Origin: BCD1 sp942492125
GTDB lineage: Bacteria; Bacteroidota; Bacteroidia; Chitinophagales; Saprospiraceae
DNA: 64,000 nucleotides
Assembly: GCA_942492125.1 (NCBI GenBank)
Contig: CALODM010000009.1
Coordinates: forward strand, 124,001 to 188,000
Direction: 5' to 3'
Positions 34,588-44,216 of the stretch are shown here, piece after piece (position 1 is the stretch's first letter; the number at the start of each line of letters is the position of its first letter). The position numbers and the translations under genes are program-made. The notes beneath the pieces were generated by a model. It saw only the letters and a list, made by a program, of their open reading frames with translations. It did no database searches and was not told the origin of the DNA.

Positions 34588-35331
34588 CTATCCTAACCGC
34601 TGCCGCATCACTTCATAGAGCATAATGCCTGTTGCTACGGATACATTAAAAGAGTCTGTTGTACCTACCTGTGGGATGATGAATGATTCATCGGCTTTTC
34701 TTTCCACTCCGGTACTGATACCTTCGCCCTCAGCACCTACAACCAGGGCGACAGGTGCTGTGAGTTCAAAATCAAAAAGATACTTTTGTGCGTTCAGGCT
34801 ACTGGCCATGACGGTGATGCCCGACATCTGGATCGTTTCGATTGCGGTGACGAGACTGTTTTCGCGGCAAATAGGAATTTTAGTTAATGCTCCTGCTGAA
34901 GTCTTCAGGGCTTCTGCATTGATGAGGGCACTTCCCTTTTTAGGAACCACAATGGCATGGGCCCCACAAATTTCTGCAGACCTGGCGATTGCCCCGAAAT
35001 TGCGTACATCGGTGATCCCATCCAGAATAAGGATGAGAGGATTTTCATTTTTTTCGTAAATGGAAGGTAACAGATCCTCGATGCGGAAATAAGGAATTAA
35101 AGATACCAACCCGATGACCCCCTGGTGATTAGACCTGGTAAATTTATTGAGTTTTTCTTTCGGTGCTATGGTCATGGGAATATTGTGCTTGTTGCACAAT
35201 TGGCGAATCTCTTTTTCAAATTCTCCCCGCGTACCTTGCTGAAGGATTATTTTATCAAAGGCGGTACCTTCCCGGATAGCATCTGCCACGGGATGTCTTC
35301 CGTATATTAATTGTGTTTTTTCATTTTTCAT
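34588..35331 (-). CDS. rlmB: 23S rRNA (guanosine-2'-O)-methyltransferase RlmB
   Basis: About 247 residues from the ATG at 35331 (MKNEKTQLIYGRH), the normal RlmB length; the frame is open further upstream to 35499 but that part is not family-like. The N-terminal substrate-binding domain has YGRHPVADAIREG. The SPOUT (trefoil-knot) methyltransferase domain has the three motifs LDGITDVRNFGAIARSAE, VVGAEGEGIS and IPQVGTTDSFNVSVATGI. RlmB methylates the 2'-O of G2251 in the 23S rRNA peptidyl-transferase loop. A close relative could act on tRNA, but motif spacing favours RlmB. Confidence 0.9.
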   Translation of the reverse strand: MKNEKTQLIYGRHPVADAIREGTAFDKIILQQGTRGEFEKEIRQLCNKHNIPMTIAPKEKLNKFTRSNHQGVIGLVSLIPYFRIEDLLPSIYEKNENPLILILDGITDVRNFGAIARSAEICGAHAIVVPKKGSALINAEALKTSAGALTKIPICRENSLVTAIETIQMSGITVMASSLNAQKYLFDFELTAPVALVVGAEGEGISTGVERKADESFIIPQVGTTDSFNVSVATGIMLYEVMRQRLG

Positions 35332-35592
35332 CGGCAGCAAGGTCGGGAAATTTAAGGGAAAAAGAAAATAATGGGCCGGTATTGAACATGGTGAAATCCC
35401 GGTAATACCTGCCGCGGACAGGTTCCCCTGCATGGAATGCAGGGAAGAAATACACATTGAATGATATGATGATCCAACGCGATGGTCGAGACAACGCACA
35501 GAATGCTATGATCGAAAAATGTCATATTCAAAAGACATTTCCTTTTTCTGATTATCAGGAACCTTCTGCAAACGGGCTCTATTTCAAAAAAC

Positions 35593-36180
35593 CTATATTT
35601 TTTTGATTCTTGAATTAAGAAGTAAATCGTATTCTGCCAGGATTTTTTCCAGATTTTGATAACGATAACCCCGCTTCCCTATTTTATCGGCCAATTCGGG
35701 GGCTTTTTCGTTGATGAGATCAGAAAATTTACTTTTGAAGTGTTTTCTTCTGAGCAGAAAGGGCGCTTCCTTTTCCTGTTTGAGCCAAAATACTTTTTGA
35801 TTGGCAGAATAGGCATTTATTTGCCTTCCTTCCATAACCCAGTTCACCTGGATATCCGGATATTTAAAAAGGCTTATCTCTTCTCCAACATAGAGCTGCT
35901 GAAGGAATAACCACTGCCCACGGTGGTAGTGGCTCTCATATACATGGCTGTCATTGCCTTTCATATAAACGAATCCTCTGATCAAGGCCGGATGATAATT
36001 ATAAGTAGTGCCATAATCATTGGTAAAGGCAACGGCAACATTGTATTTGGAGCTGTTGATTTGTTGAATGGTTCCTGAAATATACTTACCGTCAAGGGTG
36101 ATGACATATCCTCTCAGGAACTCACTTTTTGCTGTAAGAAAGGTACAACAAAGAATTAAGAGTAAAGTCAATTTACGCAT
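35593..36180 (-). CDS. Hypothetical exported protein
   Basis: About 195 residues from the ATG at 36180, which starts a signal peptide (MRKLTLLLILCCTFLTAKS). The mature part begins RGYVITLDGKYISGTIQQIN, a beta-rich module seen in several Bacteroidota exported proteins of unknown function, and continues with charged, basic helices at the C-terminus (RRKHFKSKFSDLINEKAPEL, LEKILAEYDLLLN). No catalytic motif, transmembrane segment or lipobox is visible. It is on the minus strand between rlmB and the TonB-domain lipoprotein, with gaps of about 260 and 250 bases, so it is probably monocistronic. Function unknown. Confidence 0.7.
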   Translation of the reverse strand: MRKLTLLLILCCTFLTAKSEFLRGYVITLDGKYISGTIQQINSSKYNVAVAFTNDYGTTYNYHPALIRGFVYMKGNDSHVYESHYHRGQWLFLQQLYVGEEISLFKYPDIQVNWVMEGRQINAYSANQKVFWLKQEKEAPFLLRRKHFKSKFSDLINEKAPELADKIGKRGYRYQNLEKILAEYDLLLNSRIKKI

Positions 36181-36428
36181 GGCATTGAGATGTAGAATGA
36201 AAATAACTGCTTTCAAATTACAAAAAAAATAAAAGTCATGCACGGGCAGGCCGCATGATTTATCTTTCACACCATGAATAACAAAATAAATACGGCAAAT
36301 GTTGAAAGAAATTTCATCAAAACTTCCTTTATACTAGCGGCTGAAAGTTAATTTTTACCAAATTTCTCAATTCCTGTACCCCTTCCATTTTGCCGGAATT
36401 ATGATTACAAGGGGAAAAAACATGTTTT

Positions 36429-36995
36429 TTATTCCTTGCCTGGGAAACTGAATTTCACAGGCAGGTTAAACCTTGTATCAACAGGCTGACCTCGTTGTTT
36501 TCCCGGAATCCAGCGAATACCATTTTCATTCATTGAATTGACTACACGAACGACTTCCTCTCCTAAACCACCGCCCGGGTCCCGTAGAATTTTGGTATTT
36601 CTGACCAATCCGTTTTTCGAGATGATGAAGCTGACGATACAGGTACCCTTAATCCCAGCCTTTCTGGCCTCCTCGGGATATTGGATGTTACCGTAGATAT
36701 ATTCAAGCATTTTTTGATTGCCGCATTCCTTTTTTTCTGAATTCGTTCCGGACATATCCTCACATCCTGGGAATCTGGGCATGTCTTCCACAACTAGAAA
36801 AACCTGTTCACTCTCTTCCCCATCTGCCGGTGGCACGGGAGCAGGTTTATCCTCGAGTGTATTTTCTGTCGGCATAGTTGAAACGGCAGGTTCCTCTATG
36901 GATTTTTCTTGCTCCGGGATCTGTGCTTTTTTTATAAAACAGGAAGAAGTCAGCAGTGAAAGCACAAGCAGGAACAGACAATTTTTGAGGATCAT
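36429..36995 (-). CDS. Lipoprotein with TonB C-terminal domain
   Basis: The 188-residue protein has a lipoprotein signal (LLTSSC, Cys19) in place of the usual N-terminal membrane anchor of TonB. A Pro/Glu-rich stretch (about 30-65) is followed by PRFPGCEDM and a TonB C-terminal domain (about 95-188): MLEYIYGNIQYPEEARKAGI, KGTCIVSFIISKNGLV, and IRWIPGKQRGQPVDTRFNLPVKF. The CTD of TonB contacts TonB boxes of outer-membrane receptors. As a lipoprotein it could sit in either membrane, so energy coupling by ExbB/ExbD is doubtful. Several Bacteroidota proteins of this build exist; their role is not established. Confidence 0.82.
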   Translation of the reverse strand: MILKNCLFLLVLSLLTSSCFIKKAQIPEQEKSIEEPAVSTMPTENTLEDKPAPVPPADGEESEQVFLVVEDMPRFPGCEDMSGTNSEKKECGNQKMLEYIYGNIQYPEEARKAGIKGTCIVSFIISKNGLVRNTKILRDPGGGLGEEVVRVVNSMNENGIRWIPGKQRGQPVDTRFNLPVKFSFPGKE

Positions 36996-37030
36996 GAGTG
37001 GCCAGATTTAATTGTTTTTAAAATTGAAAA

Positions 37031-37633
37031 TTAAACAGCATTTGATTCAGAACCGCCAGAATTCTCTTTTCGTTGTTTTGCCCATTGGATCATTAATAGG
37101 ATCAGACCGGCAAGAATGATGAGATAATTAAGTGAGGAACCACCCCATTTGACCTGGCTAATAAACGAAGCTGCCCGGACATGGGTTTCGGTCACTGTGT
37201 TGAAATCTATAAAATTATTCGTCAGTCGAAGTTCAAAGATATTTTCCACCCAATCCAAAACCACGGGGATCAACGGAAAAAGATTGATAAGACTAAACTT
37301 TGATTTGATTACAGCGGTATTTTTGAAGATAAGCGAGAGCCAAAAAACATACATCATCCCGTAAAGCAGGGGAAAAATATTGTCCCAGATCAATATCAGG
37401 TTGCGGTAGCAAAGCAAACCGGACTCATTCATGGAACCAAACAGTTCTTGTACATAAGTCAGGGAATAGCCTGTTTTTAACCCCAATACTTTGAACCCCT
37501 CCGGCAATTGCTCCTGAAAACAGGCGCTTTTCCCACCTAACACCAAAGCCGCATAAGCTACCATGATGCCGGTTAATAAAATACAGGTGAACCAATTGGT
37601 TCTTTTATAAAAAAAATCAGAAAGCCTATTCAT
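37031..37633 (-). CDS. Hypothetical integral membrane protein
   Basis: The 200-residue protein has about four predicted membrane segments: WFTCILLTGIMVAYAALVLG (near 14-33), IFPLLYGMMYVFWLSLIF (near 86-103), LINLFPLIPVVLDWVENIF (near 115-133) and LNYLIILAGLILLMIQWA (near 168-185), ending in a basic, polar tail. I recognise no family. Its start overlaps the end of the SDR gene by eight bases (37626-37633), so the two are translationally coupled and may share a pathway. Confidence 0.75.
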   Translation of the reverse strand: MNRLSDFFYKRTNWFTCILLTGIMVAYAALVLGGKSACFQEQLPEGFKVLGLKTGYSLTYVQELFGSMNESGLLCYRNLILIWDNIFPLLYGMMYVFWLSLIFKNTAVIKSKFSLINLFPLIPVVLDWVENIFELRLTNNFIDFNTVTETHVRAASFISQVKWGGSSLNYLIILAGLILLMIQWAKQRKENSGGSESNAV

Positions 37634-38513
37634 TTGTGTCGAATATTATGGAAGACTCATTGATGTAAGGTTTCAGGTAACCTTTGATCATTTTCAGGAG
37701 TTTTTCGGCCATTTTAAGGTCATGGCTTTCGGGTGTTGTAGTGGCAATTTGTTTATTGGCGTAATATTCTCCGGGGTCCAGATTTTCCAAAGGACTTTCC
37801 ACCAGATGAAGTAAAGTCTCTGCTCCTTTATTCAGGCTTTTCCCCATGAGCCAGAAAACTGCCCGAAAAAAGAAATTAAAATCACGTCCTAATTCTGTAC
37901 GTATTATTCCGGGATGTTGTGTGAAAATTTTAATTTTCGAATGTGCTTTTTCAGTACTCATATACCTTCCGAGCAGGATAATTCCGAGTTTTGACTGCCG
38001 GTAGGATTCCATCCCTTTGAAATCTTTTTTGAATTCAGGATCCTGAAACTGGATAACTCCCTGATGTAGGCCAGAAGCGGTATTGATGATTCTTGGATCA
38101 GCAGCGTCTTCCAGCATTCCCGACAAGTTATGAATGATCAATGCTGGCGCCAAAAGGTTGATCTGTAATGTCTGCTCAATCCCATCCGAGGACTCCTTGT
38201 AATGCATATTCATGATCCCGGCATTGTTTAAGATCATATCCAGACGGGGGTATTTGTTTTTCACCTCCCGGCAGGCATCATCCACAGATTCCAGGGAGTT
38301 GAGATCACATTTAACGAACCGGATGGTTCCTGCACCTTCGGGATACCGTTGTTGGTAATCTGCTAAAAGGGCATCTGCTTTTTCCTGGTTTCTGTAAGTG
38401 GTGATAACCGTTGCTCCTTTACGAGCCATTTCCCAGGCGGCTACCTTTCCAAAACCGGAAGTTGCTCCGGTCATGAAAATGATTTTGTCATTTAAGTGTT
38501 TGACAGGTGCCAT
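37626..38513 (-). CDS. Short-chain dehydrogenase/reductase
   Basis: The 295-residue protein is a classical SDR: the NAD(P)-binding TGATSGFG motif is at 15-22, NNAG in ILNNAGIMNM, the catalytic Ser147 in NTASGLH and Tyr171-x-x-x-Lys175 in YRQSK. Arg after the first strand (TTYRNQEKA) suggests NADP preference. The length and the insertion near the C-terminus (FFRAVFWLMGKSLNKGAE) resemble the retinol-dehydrogenase/WWOX-like SDR group, which acts on hydrophobic alcohols. The downstream membrane-protein gene overlaps its 3' end by eight bases. Substrate unknown. Confidence 0.9.
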   Translation of the reverse strand: MAPVKHLNDKIIFMTGATSGFGKVAAWEMARKGATVITTYRNQEKADALLADYQQRYPEGAGTIRFVKCDLNSLESVDDACREVKNKYPRLDMILNNAGIMNMHYKESSDGIEQTLQINLLAPALIIHNLSGMLEDAADPRIINTASGLHQGVIQFQDPEFKKDFKGMESYRQSKLGIILLGRYMSTEKAHSKIKIFTQHPGIIRTELGRDFNFFFRAVFWLMGKSLNKGAETLLHLVESPLENLDPGEYYANKQIATTTPESHDLKMAEKLLKMIKGYLKPYINESSIIFDTNE

Positions 38514-38554
38514 ATTTATTGTTTTTGAAGTTTTTAAAAAGTCAGCTTTAAAAT

Positions 38555-40825
38555 TTAAGGAACAGCGTTTGGTGGCGTGTGGGTAGTCAGATATTTTGTC
38601 AGTAAAGTGTACAAATGTCTGCGTGTATTGGCTCCTTCGTAAATGCTGTGCGAGCGGTTTGGATACGGCATAACCTGGAATTGTTTGTTGTGTTTGATCA
38701 ATTCATTGATCAGCATTTCTGCACTTTGATAATGTACGTTATCATCAGCCGTTCCGTGTACGAGCAGGAGGTTACCTTTCAGATTCCTTGCATAGGTGAT
38801 GGGGGATCCGTTAACAAAATCCTCCAGGTTTTCCTGGGGTAGGCCCATATACCTTTCCTGGTAAATATTGTCGTAAACCAATTGGTTGGAAACAGAGGCA
38901 ACAGACATGCCTGTTTTGTAAATTTCGGGATATTTGAACATCAGGTTCAACGTCATGGAGCCACCACCACTCCAACCCCATACGGCTGTCCTTTCGTTAT
39001 CAAGATAATCCAGTTTCAAAATTTCTTTCGCAGCCAATGCCTGATCCCGAACATTAATATCTCCTATTTTGCGATAGATACATTTACGCCACTCGCTGCC
39101 TTTCAGACAAGGCGTCCCTCTGTTGTCCATATCTATAATGACGTAACCTTTTTGAGCAAGCATAATATTCCACAGACCTATGGGAGCATCTTGTGCCACC
39201 TGTCCCCATGGTTCACCGTAAACGTGAAATAAAACCGGATATTTTTTATCCGGGTCAAAATTGACGGGCAGTACCATTCTCGCATCAATCTCGATTCCCT
39301 CTTCCGTCGTTACCTTGGTGAATTTAACTTCGGGCAAGGCAAGCGTAGCCAATTTTTCTTTATAGGCTTTATTACTCACGAGTGTCTGAATGGTTTTGTG
39401 GTCGGGAAGTTTTATCAGTCGTACCGTAAACGGTTCTTTGACACTATGGTGGTTGTGTAAAGCAAAATATCCGTTGGGGGCAATATTATAAGTATTGATG
39501 CCGGAAAAATGATCCGGTGTAATTCTTTTCGGTTTAATTTTTCCATTGAGGGGCACCCCGTACAAGTATCTTTGGGTACTATTGTCAGGAGAGGCGATAA
39601 AGTACAGCTGGTCATTGGTAGCTCTGGTCATGGAGGCAACGTCATAATCACCAGGAGTGACCAGTGTTTTTTCGCCGGTGGAAATATTGACTTTATACAC
39701 ATGTCGCCAGGCATCATTTTCGGTCATTCTCAGGAAGGCTGTTTTATCTTCGACCAGAGGCAGGTCGTTATTTCCCCAGCTATTGGAAGATACATCGGGG
39801 TAGCCGATATCCACCCAGGTGTCTTCCGTTTCGGTATAAATATTTTTCAATGTCCTGGAAGAAGGTTTGTAACTCCAAATCATCAATTTGTTCTGCTTCC
39901 TGTTCATTTGCTGGATCAGTAACAGGTCCTTGTTTACCCATTGCATCCCGGGCAGGTAATGGGCTCGTGGGTTACCTTCAAAAGGTAGCCAGTGGATCTG
40001 ATTGTCCGAAAGATTAATGATGCCAATCCGGGCGGCAGACGGTTCTTCTCCTACTTTTGGATATTGGACGGGGATAGGCTTTGAATAAATAGAGTCTGTG
40101 TTGTTGATCATATAAAAAACACCGGTTCCCGAAGCATCGAGTTGCCAAAAAGCGATATGTCCGGCGTCAGGGCTCCATGAAAAACCATCCCTTTTGCCAA
40201 ATTCTTCTTCATAAACCCAATCAAAGGTACCGTTTATGATATCCCCCGTACCATCATGAGTGAGCTGGGTTAATTTTCCGGTTTTGAAATCTTCCTTATA
40301 AATATTGAACTTATGAACATAGGCCACAAATTTATTATCGGCTGAAAATTTGGCGAACATCAAAGAGGAAGGATCGAACTGCTGGCCCAATTGTTTGAGC
40401 TTTTGGGTTTCGAGGTCGTAAACCCAGTAATCGCCCTTGGTATTGGAACGCCATACCCGGCTGGAGTTATTGAAGATCAGGACCTTGCTGCCGTCCGGCG
40501 AAAGGCTAAAACTTTCAATATTCAAGGCTTTACCTTGATTGAGCAGTGATGCTGCTGATACAAAAACCGAACGCTTTTGCGTCTGACTTTCGTAGCGAAT
40601 GAGGTCAGTACCACCAGCGATAGTCCCGGAATTTTCTATGATGACATAGGCATTCCCGTTTTCAATCCATTGTATTGGGCGCTGATATTCCTGGCGGAAT
40701 TCCTCCGAATGATGGATGCGATCCAGGGTAAGCATGCTTGAGTCTGGAATGGCTTGTGCAATGCTGAAATTTGGGAGTAAAAATAAACCAGACAGTAAAG
40801 CGAAAAGGACTTTTTTGATGGTCAT
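38555..40825 (-). CDS. S9 family prolyl oligopeptidase, DPP-IV-like
   Basis: About 756 residues from the ATG at 40825, which opens a signal peptide (MTIKKVLFALLSGLFLLPNF). The N-terminal propeller (about 40-490) contains DWVYEEEF, the double-Glu motif that binds the free N-terminus of substrates in DPP-IV. The C-terminal alpha/beta-hydrolase domain has Ser619 in WGWSGGGSM, Asp694 in TADDNVHYQ and His726 in NRSHSIYEG. Such enzymes release X-Pro or X-Ala dipeptides in the periplasm or at the outer membrane. It is transcribed alone. Together with the S46 peptidase at 56 kb it suggests uptake of dipeptides. Confidence 0.93.
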   Translation of the reverse strand: MTIKKVLFALLSGLFLLPNFSIAQAIPDSSMLTLDRIHHSEEFRQEYQRPIQWIENGNAYVIIENSGTIAGGTDLIRYESQTQKRSVFVSAASLLNQGKALNIESFSLSPDGSKVLIFNNSSRVWRSNTKGDYWVYDLETQKLKQLGQQFDPSSLMFAKFSADNKFVAYVHKFNIYKEDFKTGKLTQLTHDGTGDIINGTFDWVYEEEFGKRDGFSWSPDAGHIAFWQLDASGTGVFYMINNTDSIYSKPIPVQYPKVGEEPSAARIGIINLSDNQIHWLPFEGNPRAHYLPGMQWVNKDLLLIQQMNRKQNKLMIWSYKPSSRTLKNIYTETEDTWVDIGYPDVSSNSWGNNDLPLVEDKTAFLRMTENDAWRHVYKVNISTGEKTLVTPGDYDVASMTRATNDQLYFIASPDNSTQRYLYGVPLNGKIKPKRITPDHFSGINTYNIAPNGYFALHNHHSVKEPFTVRLIKLPDHKTIQTLVSNKAYKEKLATLALPEVKFTKVTTEEGIEIDARMVLPVNFDPDKKYPVLFHVYGEPWGQVAQDAPIGLWNIMLAQKGYVIIDMDNRGTPCLKGSEWRKCIYRKIGDINVRDQALAAKEILKLDYLDNERTAVWGWSGGGSMTLNLMFKYPEIYKTGMSVASVSNQLVYDNIYQERYMGLPQENLEDFVNGSPITYARNLKGNLLLVHGTADDNVHYQSAEMLINELIKHNKQFQVMPYPNRSHSIYEGANTRRHLYTLLTKYLTTHTPPNAVP

Positions 40826-40945
40826 GTCTCGATATTTTGGTAAATGTCTGGCGTAAATATACAAAGGCCTTTTCAATTACCTCTCTAGCCAACGAACTAA
40901 TGGCGAACCGGTATTTGAAAAGGCACTGAGATATTATAACTACCC

Positions 40946-41851
40946 TTATTTAATAACCCAACCTACGCCAAATAAGAACAAAATATTGATATTTCTGGCA
41001 TTGGAGTTGAATCCATAATAGTTGGTGGACCTAACGGTAGTTGCGATGATATTGCTGGATTGAGGCCAATAGGATTCTTCATATTCATTGTTGTATTTAC
41101 CATCAACTTTTATAAGCCCTGCATTTACCCTGACACCTGATTTCAGGAATATCTTTTCAGAAATAAATTTTTGAAACCCAAACCCTGCAGTTATGCCCAG
41201 GTCATATGCAGCAGTAAATTCTCCACCATCATCTTTGCCTGATATTTCGATCATGGATTCAAAATAGTTTCCCGGTCCTTCATGAAATGACTTTTCAGAA
41301 TAGAGATCAATCATAGAGGTTATGAGCTTACTGCCATAAACACCGCCTTCAATATAAACCTGGTGTTGGAAGTATTTTTTAGCAGCAAAGGACAGGGTCA
41401 GGTATTGATTGGAAATTTTTCTGTGATGAACTTCTGTGAAAGTTGAAGCGGGAAAGTTGTCATTATCCACGACTATTTCATTGTTGTAGGCTACATCAAT
41501 GCCTTTGGTTTCAAAAGCTATGGCTCCATTTATCGACAGGTTATCTTTTATAAAATGCTCCCAATCTCCTGCAAGGAAGATCCCGGCTTTCATATCCCTG
41601 AAAAATTCTGGTTGATAATCAAAGTATAAAGTCGAACTGGATAAACCTCCGGGAGTTGTCACTACCGGATAAATATCAGAGCCTATCAGGTAAATGTTGT
41701 GCGGAGCTTTGCTGTTTGTCAGGTTGGCAAAGCTGGCACCTGCTGAAAAGCTGTACAATGTGGTTCCTTTTTTTAAAGTTTGGGCATTCAGGGTGCTTAT
41801 GGTCATTAACGAAAGCAAATAGATGGCAATCACTTTGAATTTCATGGTCAT
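40946..41851 (-). CDS. Hypothetical outer-membrane beta-barrel protein
   Basis: The 301-residue protein has a signal peptide (cleaved after TLNAQ); the start may be the ATG at 41851 or the one six bases downstream. The mature chain is a string of amphipathic strands with many Gly, Tyr and Phe residues (YSFSAGASFANL, AGIFLAGDWEHF, YLTLSFAAKKYFQ, AYDLGITAGFGFQ) and ends in FLFGVGWVIK, typical of outer-membrane barrels. It is 93 bases downstream of the TonB-dependent receptor on the same strand, so it may belong to the same transcript. No specific family recognised. Confidence 0.7.
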   Translation of the reverse strand: MTMKFKVIAIYLLSLMTISTLNAQTLKKGTTLYSFSAGASFANLTNSKAPHNIYLIGSDIYPVVTTPGGLSSSTLYFDYQPEFFRDMKAGIFLAGDWEHFIKDNLSINGAIAFETKGIDVAYNNEIVVDNDNFPASTFTEVHHRKISNQYLTLSFAAKKYFQHQVYIEGGVYGSKLITSMIDLYSEKSFHEGPGNYFESMIEISGKDDGGEFTAAYDLGITAGFGFQKFISEKIFLKSGVRVNAGLIKVDGKYNNEYEESYWPQSSNIIATTVRSTNYYGFNSNARNINILFLFGVGWVIK

Positions 41852-41944
41852 TTTTTTAAATGAAAAATGGTTTTCGAATTAAATTCAAAGTCAAATCGCA
41901 GAAAATGGGTGAATGTTACCCTTGAGCAGTATTTTTTGTAAAAA

Positions 41945-44173
41945 CTATGATTTTTCAATCTTATAGCGGACGCCTAAATAGATCTCGCGGCCACGGGTAG
42001 GTCCCCAGACAAAGGATGTATCAAAATTCGGTCCGAACGGATCCTGCCATCCAAGGATAGGCCGTTCCTGGCGGAAATCGAGCAAGTTCTCACAGCCGGT
42101 ATAAATTTCGAATTTTTTAAATCGGTAATTCAATTGAGTATTGACAATGAAATAAGGTTCGGAGTAATCCGGGCGCTGGAACTCCGGGTCATTTAAGCTT
42201 GTGTCCGGTAACCTTTGTTTACCATTCCAATGTACATTCAGGTTGAACAGCAATTTTCTGGAAAGCGATTTGTAGCTTAAGTTGGCCAAAATTTTATGTT
42301 TGGCATTAAAGGGCAATGCTTCTTTTTTTCCTTCCACCATCCGGTAAACATCCAGGTAGGTGTATCCGCCTTTCAACTCCAGTTGCTCTTTAATATTAAA
42401 CATCACCTCTGCCTGGAAACCATTGCTGGTGCTGATGCCTGTGAAATTTCTAACAATAGCTTTGGCAGGATCAGAATCGTAGTCCGGGAATATCTGGTTT
42501 TGAAAATCAGTCCGGTAAAAGTCCGTACTGAGGTAACCATTAAAGCTGGAAGTTTCGAACTTATGTGTATAATTAAGTCCGTAATTCAGTGCTCTTTCCG
42601 GCTTAAGTGCTTCTTCAAAAATGATGTCTCTTGAACTCACCAGTAAACCGATGTTTTCGCTGAAAAGATTGACGGTACGCCAACCAGTTCCAATATTTGC
42701 CCGGATAACTCCCATGGGTGTGATATTGGTTTTTATCAGGGTGCGTGGTGTGATATTCCAACCAAATTGATTGTGGTGGTCCACTCGGATACCGGTTATC
42801 CAGGTGAATTTATTGTTCCGGAACCGAACGGTATTTTCTGCAAATACCCCAGGGATGTGTTCTGTTCTTGAGTACTTTCCTGCGAAGGTCCTTTCCAGGC
42901 TGTTTTCCACAAAAGTTATATCCTCCTCCAGTTGGAGATGTCTGTAGCTAACGCCTGTTTTTAACTCGTGGGCATTACCGTAATTCAATTCATAACGCAA
43001 TTGTGCGTAAGCGTTTTGCTGATTTGCATCGTATTTTGTTATGCCAAAATAGGATGCTTGTTGCTGTGAAAAAGCCGAGGCTTTTAAGGTAAACGCATGA
43101 GTATTGTCCAACCGGTAAGTCGTTTTTGTACGAATTTCAGGTTGACTGTATTGAACGGATTGTCCATAAACAGAAGAACTTCCTTCGTCTCTGTCCGATT
43201 CAAAATTCACCTGACCACCTGTTCTTTGTTCATTCAGGTATTTTATCCCGATGGTACTGCTCCATCCCCATTCTGAACTTTTACGAAACTGGAATTTATT
43301 GGAGAACGAATAACGATTTATAAGGGGCAAGTCAAGAAAAGTATCTTCGTCTCTGTCTGTTCTTCCCGCCGGTTGAGTGGTATGGGCAGCAATCAGGTTG
43401 CTCCATCTTTTTCCTGAAAAAGCATAGTTGGCATTAAATTGCTTTTCTCCGAAGCTGTTGATATAAGCGTTAAGCAAAAGTTTTTCGGTATTATCCGGAG
43501 ATTTAGTGATCACATTGATCTGTCCACTGATACTTTCGAAACCCTGCAATACACTATTAGCGCCTTTAGCCACAAAAATATTGTCGACCAAAGTGCCGGG
43601 AACACTACTGATACCATAGGTGTAGGAAAGGCCCTGGATCATGGGCAGACCATTGATCAATACCTGATTGTACACCCCGGAAAGTCCCAGAATGCGAAGT
43701 TCCTTGGAATTGGTAATGACATTGGTGGTTTGTGGGTGTACCGTAAGTTGCGACTCGAAGCATCCCGCTAGATCACAACAGGCCGCTTTTCGGAGTTCCG
43801 TTTGCGTTATTTGCTCCGTTTTGATGGCATCTATATTGGAAATGATCGTTCCCGGACGTTCACTTTCCACCACAACTTCCTGGAGTGTTTTGGAAGATTT
43901 TAAGATTAGGGAGACAAAAGTATTTTCTTCTACTAAAACCGTATCGGCTTGAAAACCGACAAAACTGGCTGCCAGTCTTAGAGAATTGTTAAGTTCTTTT
44001 TTTATTTCGAAACTACCGTCCTCCTCTGATAGCACACCATTATTGTTGTCTAGCCAATAGACGGTGGCACCGAAAACCGGATCTCCGTTATCATCCGATA
44101 CCTTACCGGATATAGTTTGAGCCTGAATGCTGAAAGGAAGCCATAAAACAACCAGCAGTAGATACTTTGCCAT
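41945..44173 (-). CDS. TonB-dependent receptor, paired with an HMA-domain protein
   Basis: About 742 residues; the ATG at 44173 gives MAKYLLLVVLWLPFSIQAQ, and an ATG at 44185 would add four residues. After the signal peptide comes a carboxypeptidase-D-regulatory-like beta-domain (about 20-95; ISGKVSDDNGDPVFGATVYW), then the plug (about 105-230) with CCDLAGCFES (Cys at about 132, 133 and 138) and ILGLSGVYNQVLINGLP, then the 22-strand-type barrel ending GREIYLGVRYKIEKS. The Cys-rich plug motif and the adjacent HMA gene 31 bases upstream are a recurring Bacteroidota arrangement, which suggests transport of a thiophilic metal such as copper. The metal is inferred, not shown. Confidence 0.9.
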   Translation of the reverse strand: MAKYLLLVVLWLPFSIQAQTISGKVSDDNGDPVFGATVYWLDNNNGVLSEEDGSFEIKKELNNSLRLAASFVGFQADTVLVEENTFVSLILKSSKTLQEVVVESERPGTIISNIDAIKTEQITQTELRKAACCDLAGCFESQLTVHPQTTNVITNSKELRILGLSGVYNQVLINGLPMIQGLSYTYGISSVPGTLVDNIFVAKGANSVLQGFESISGQINVITKSPDNTEKLLLNAYINSFGEKQFNANYAFSGKRWSNLIAAHTTQPAGRTDRDEDTFLDLPLINRYSFSNKFQFRKSSEWGWSSTIGIKYLNEQRTGGQVNFESDRDEGSSSVYGQSVQYSQPEIRTKTTYRLDNTHAFTLKASAFSQQQASYFGITKYDANQQNAYAQLRYELNYGNAHELKTGVSYRHLQLEEDITFVENSLERTFAGKYSRTEHIPGVFAENTVRFRNNKFTWITGIRVDHHNQFGWNITPRTLIKTNITPMGVIRANIGTGWRTVNLFSENIGLLVSSRDIIFEEALKPERALNYGLNYTHKFETSSFNGYLSTDFYRTDFQNQIFPDYDSDPAKAIVRNFTGISTSNGFQAEVMFNIKEQLELKGGYTYLDVYRMVEGKKEALPFNAKHKILANLSYKSLSRKLLFNLNVHWNGKQRLPDTSLNDPEFQRPDYSEPYFIVNTQLNYRFKKFEIYTGCENLLDFRQERPILGWQDPFGPNFDTSFVWGPTRGREIYLGVRYKIEKS

Positions 44174-44216
44174 AGGTGAAACCAAAAAGCTTATGAAGAA
44201 AAAATCAACAACTTGC

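Noticed and set aside
35426..35444. Hairpin CCCTGCAT/ATGCAGGG upstream of rlmB
   Set aside because: Eight-bp stem without T tract or clear position relative to a promoter; too weak to call.
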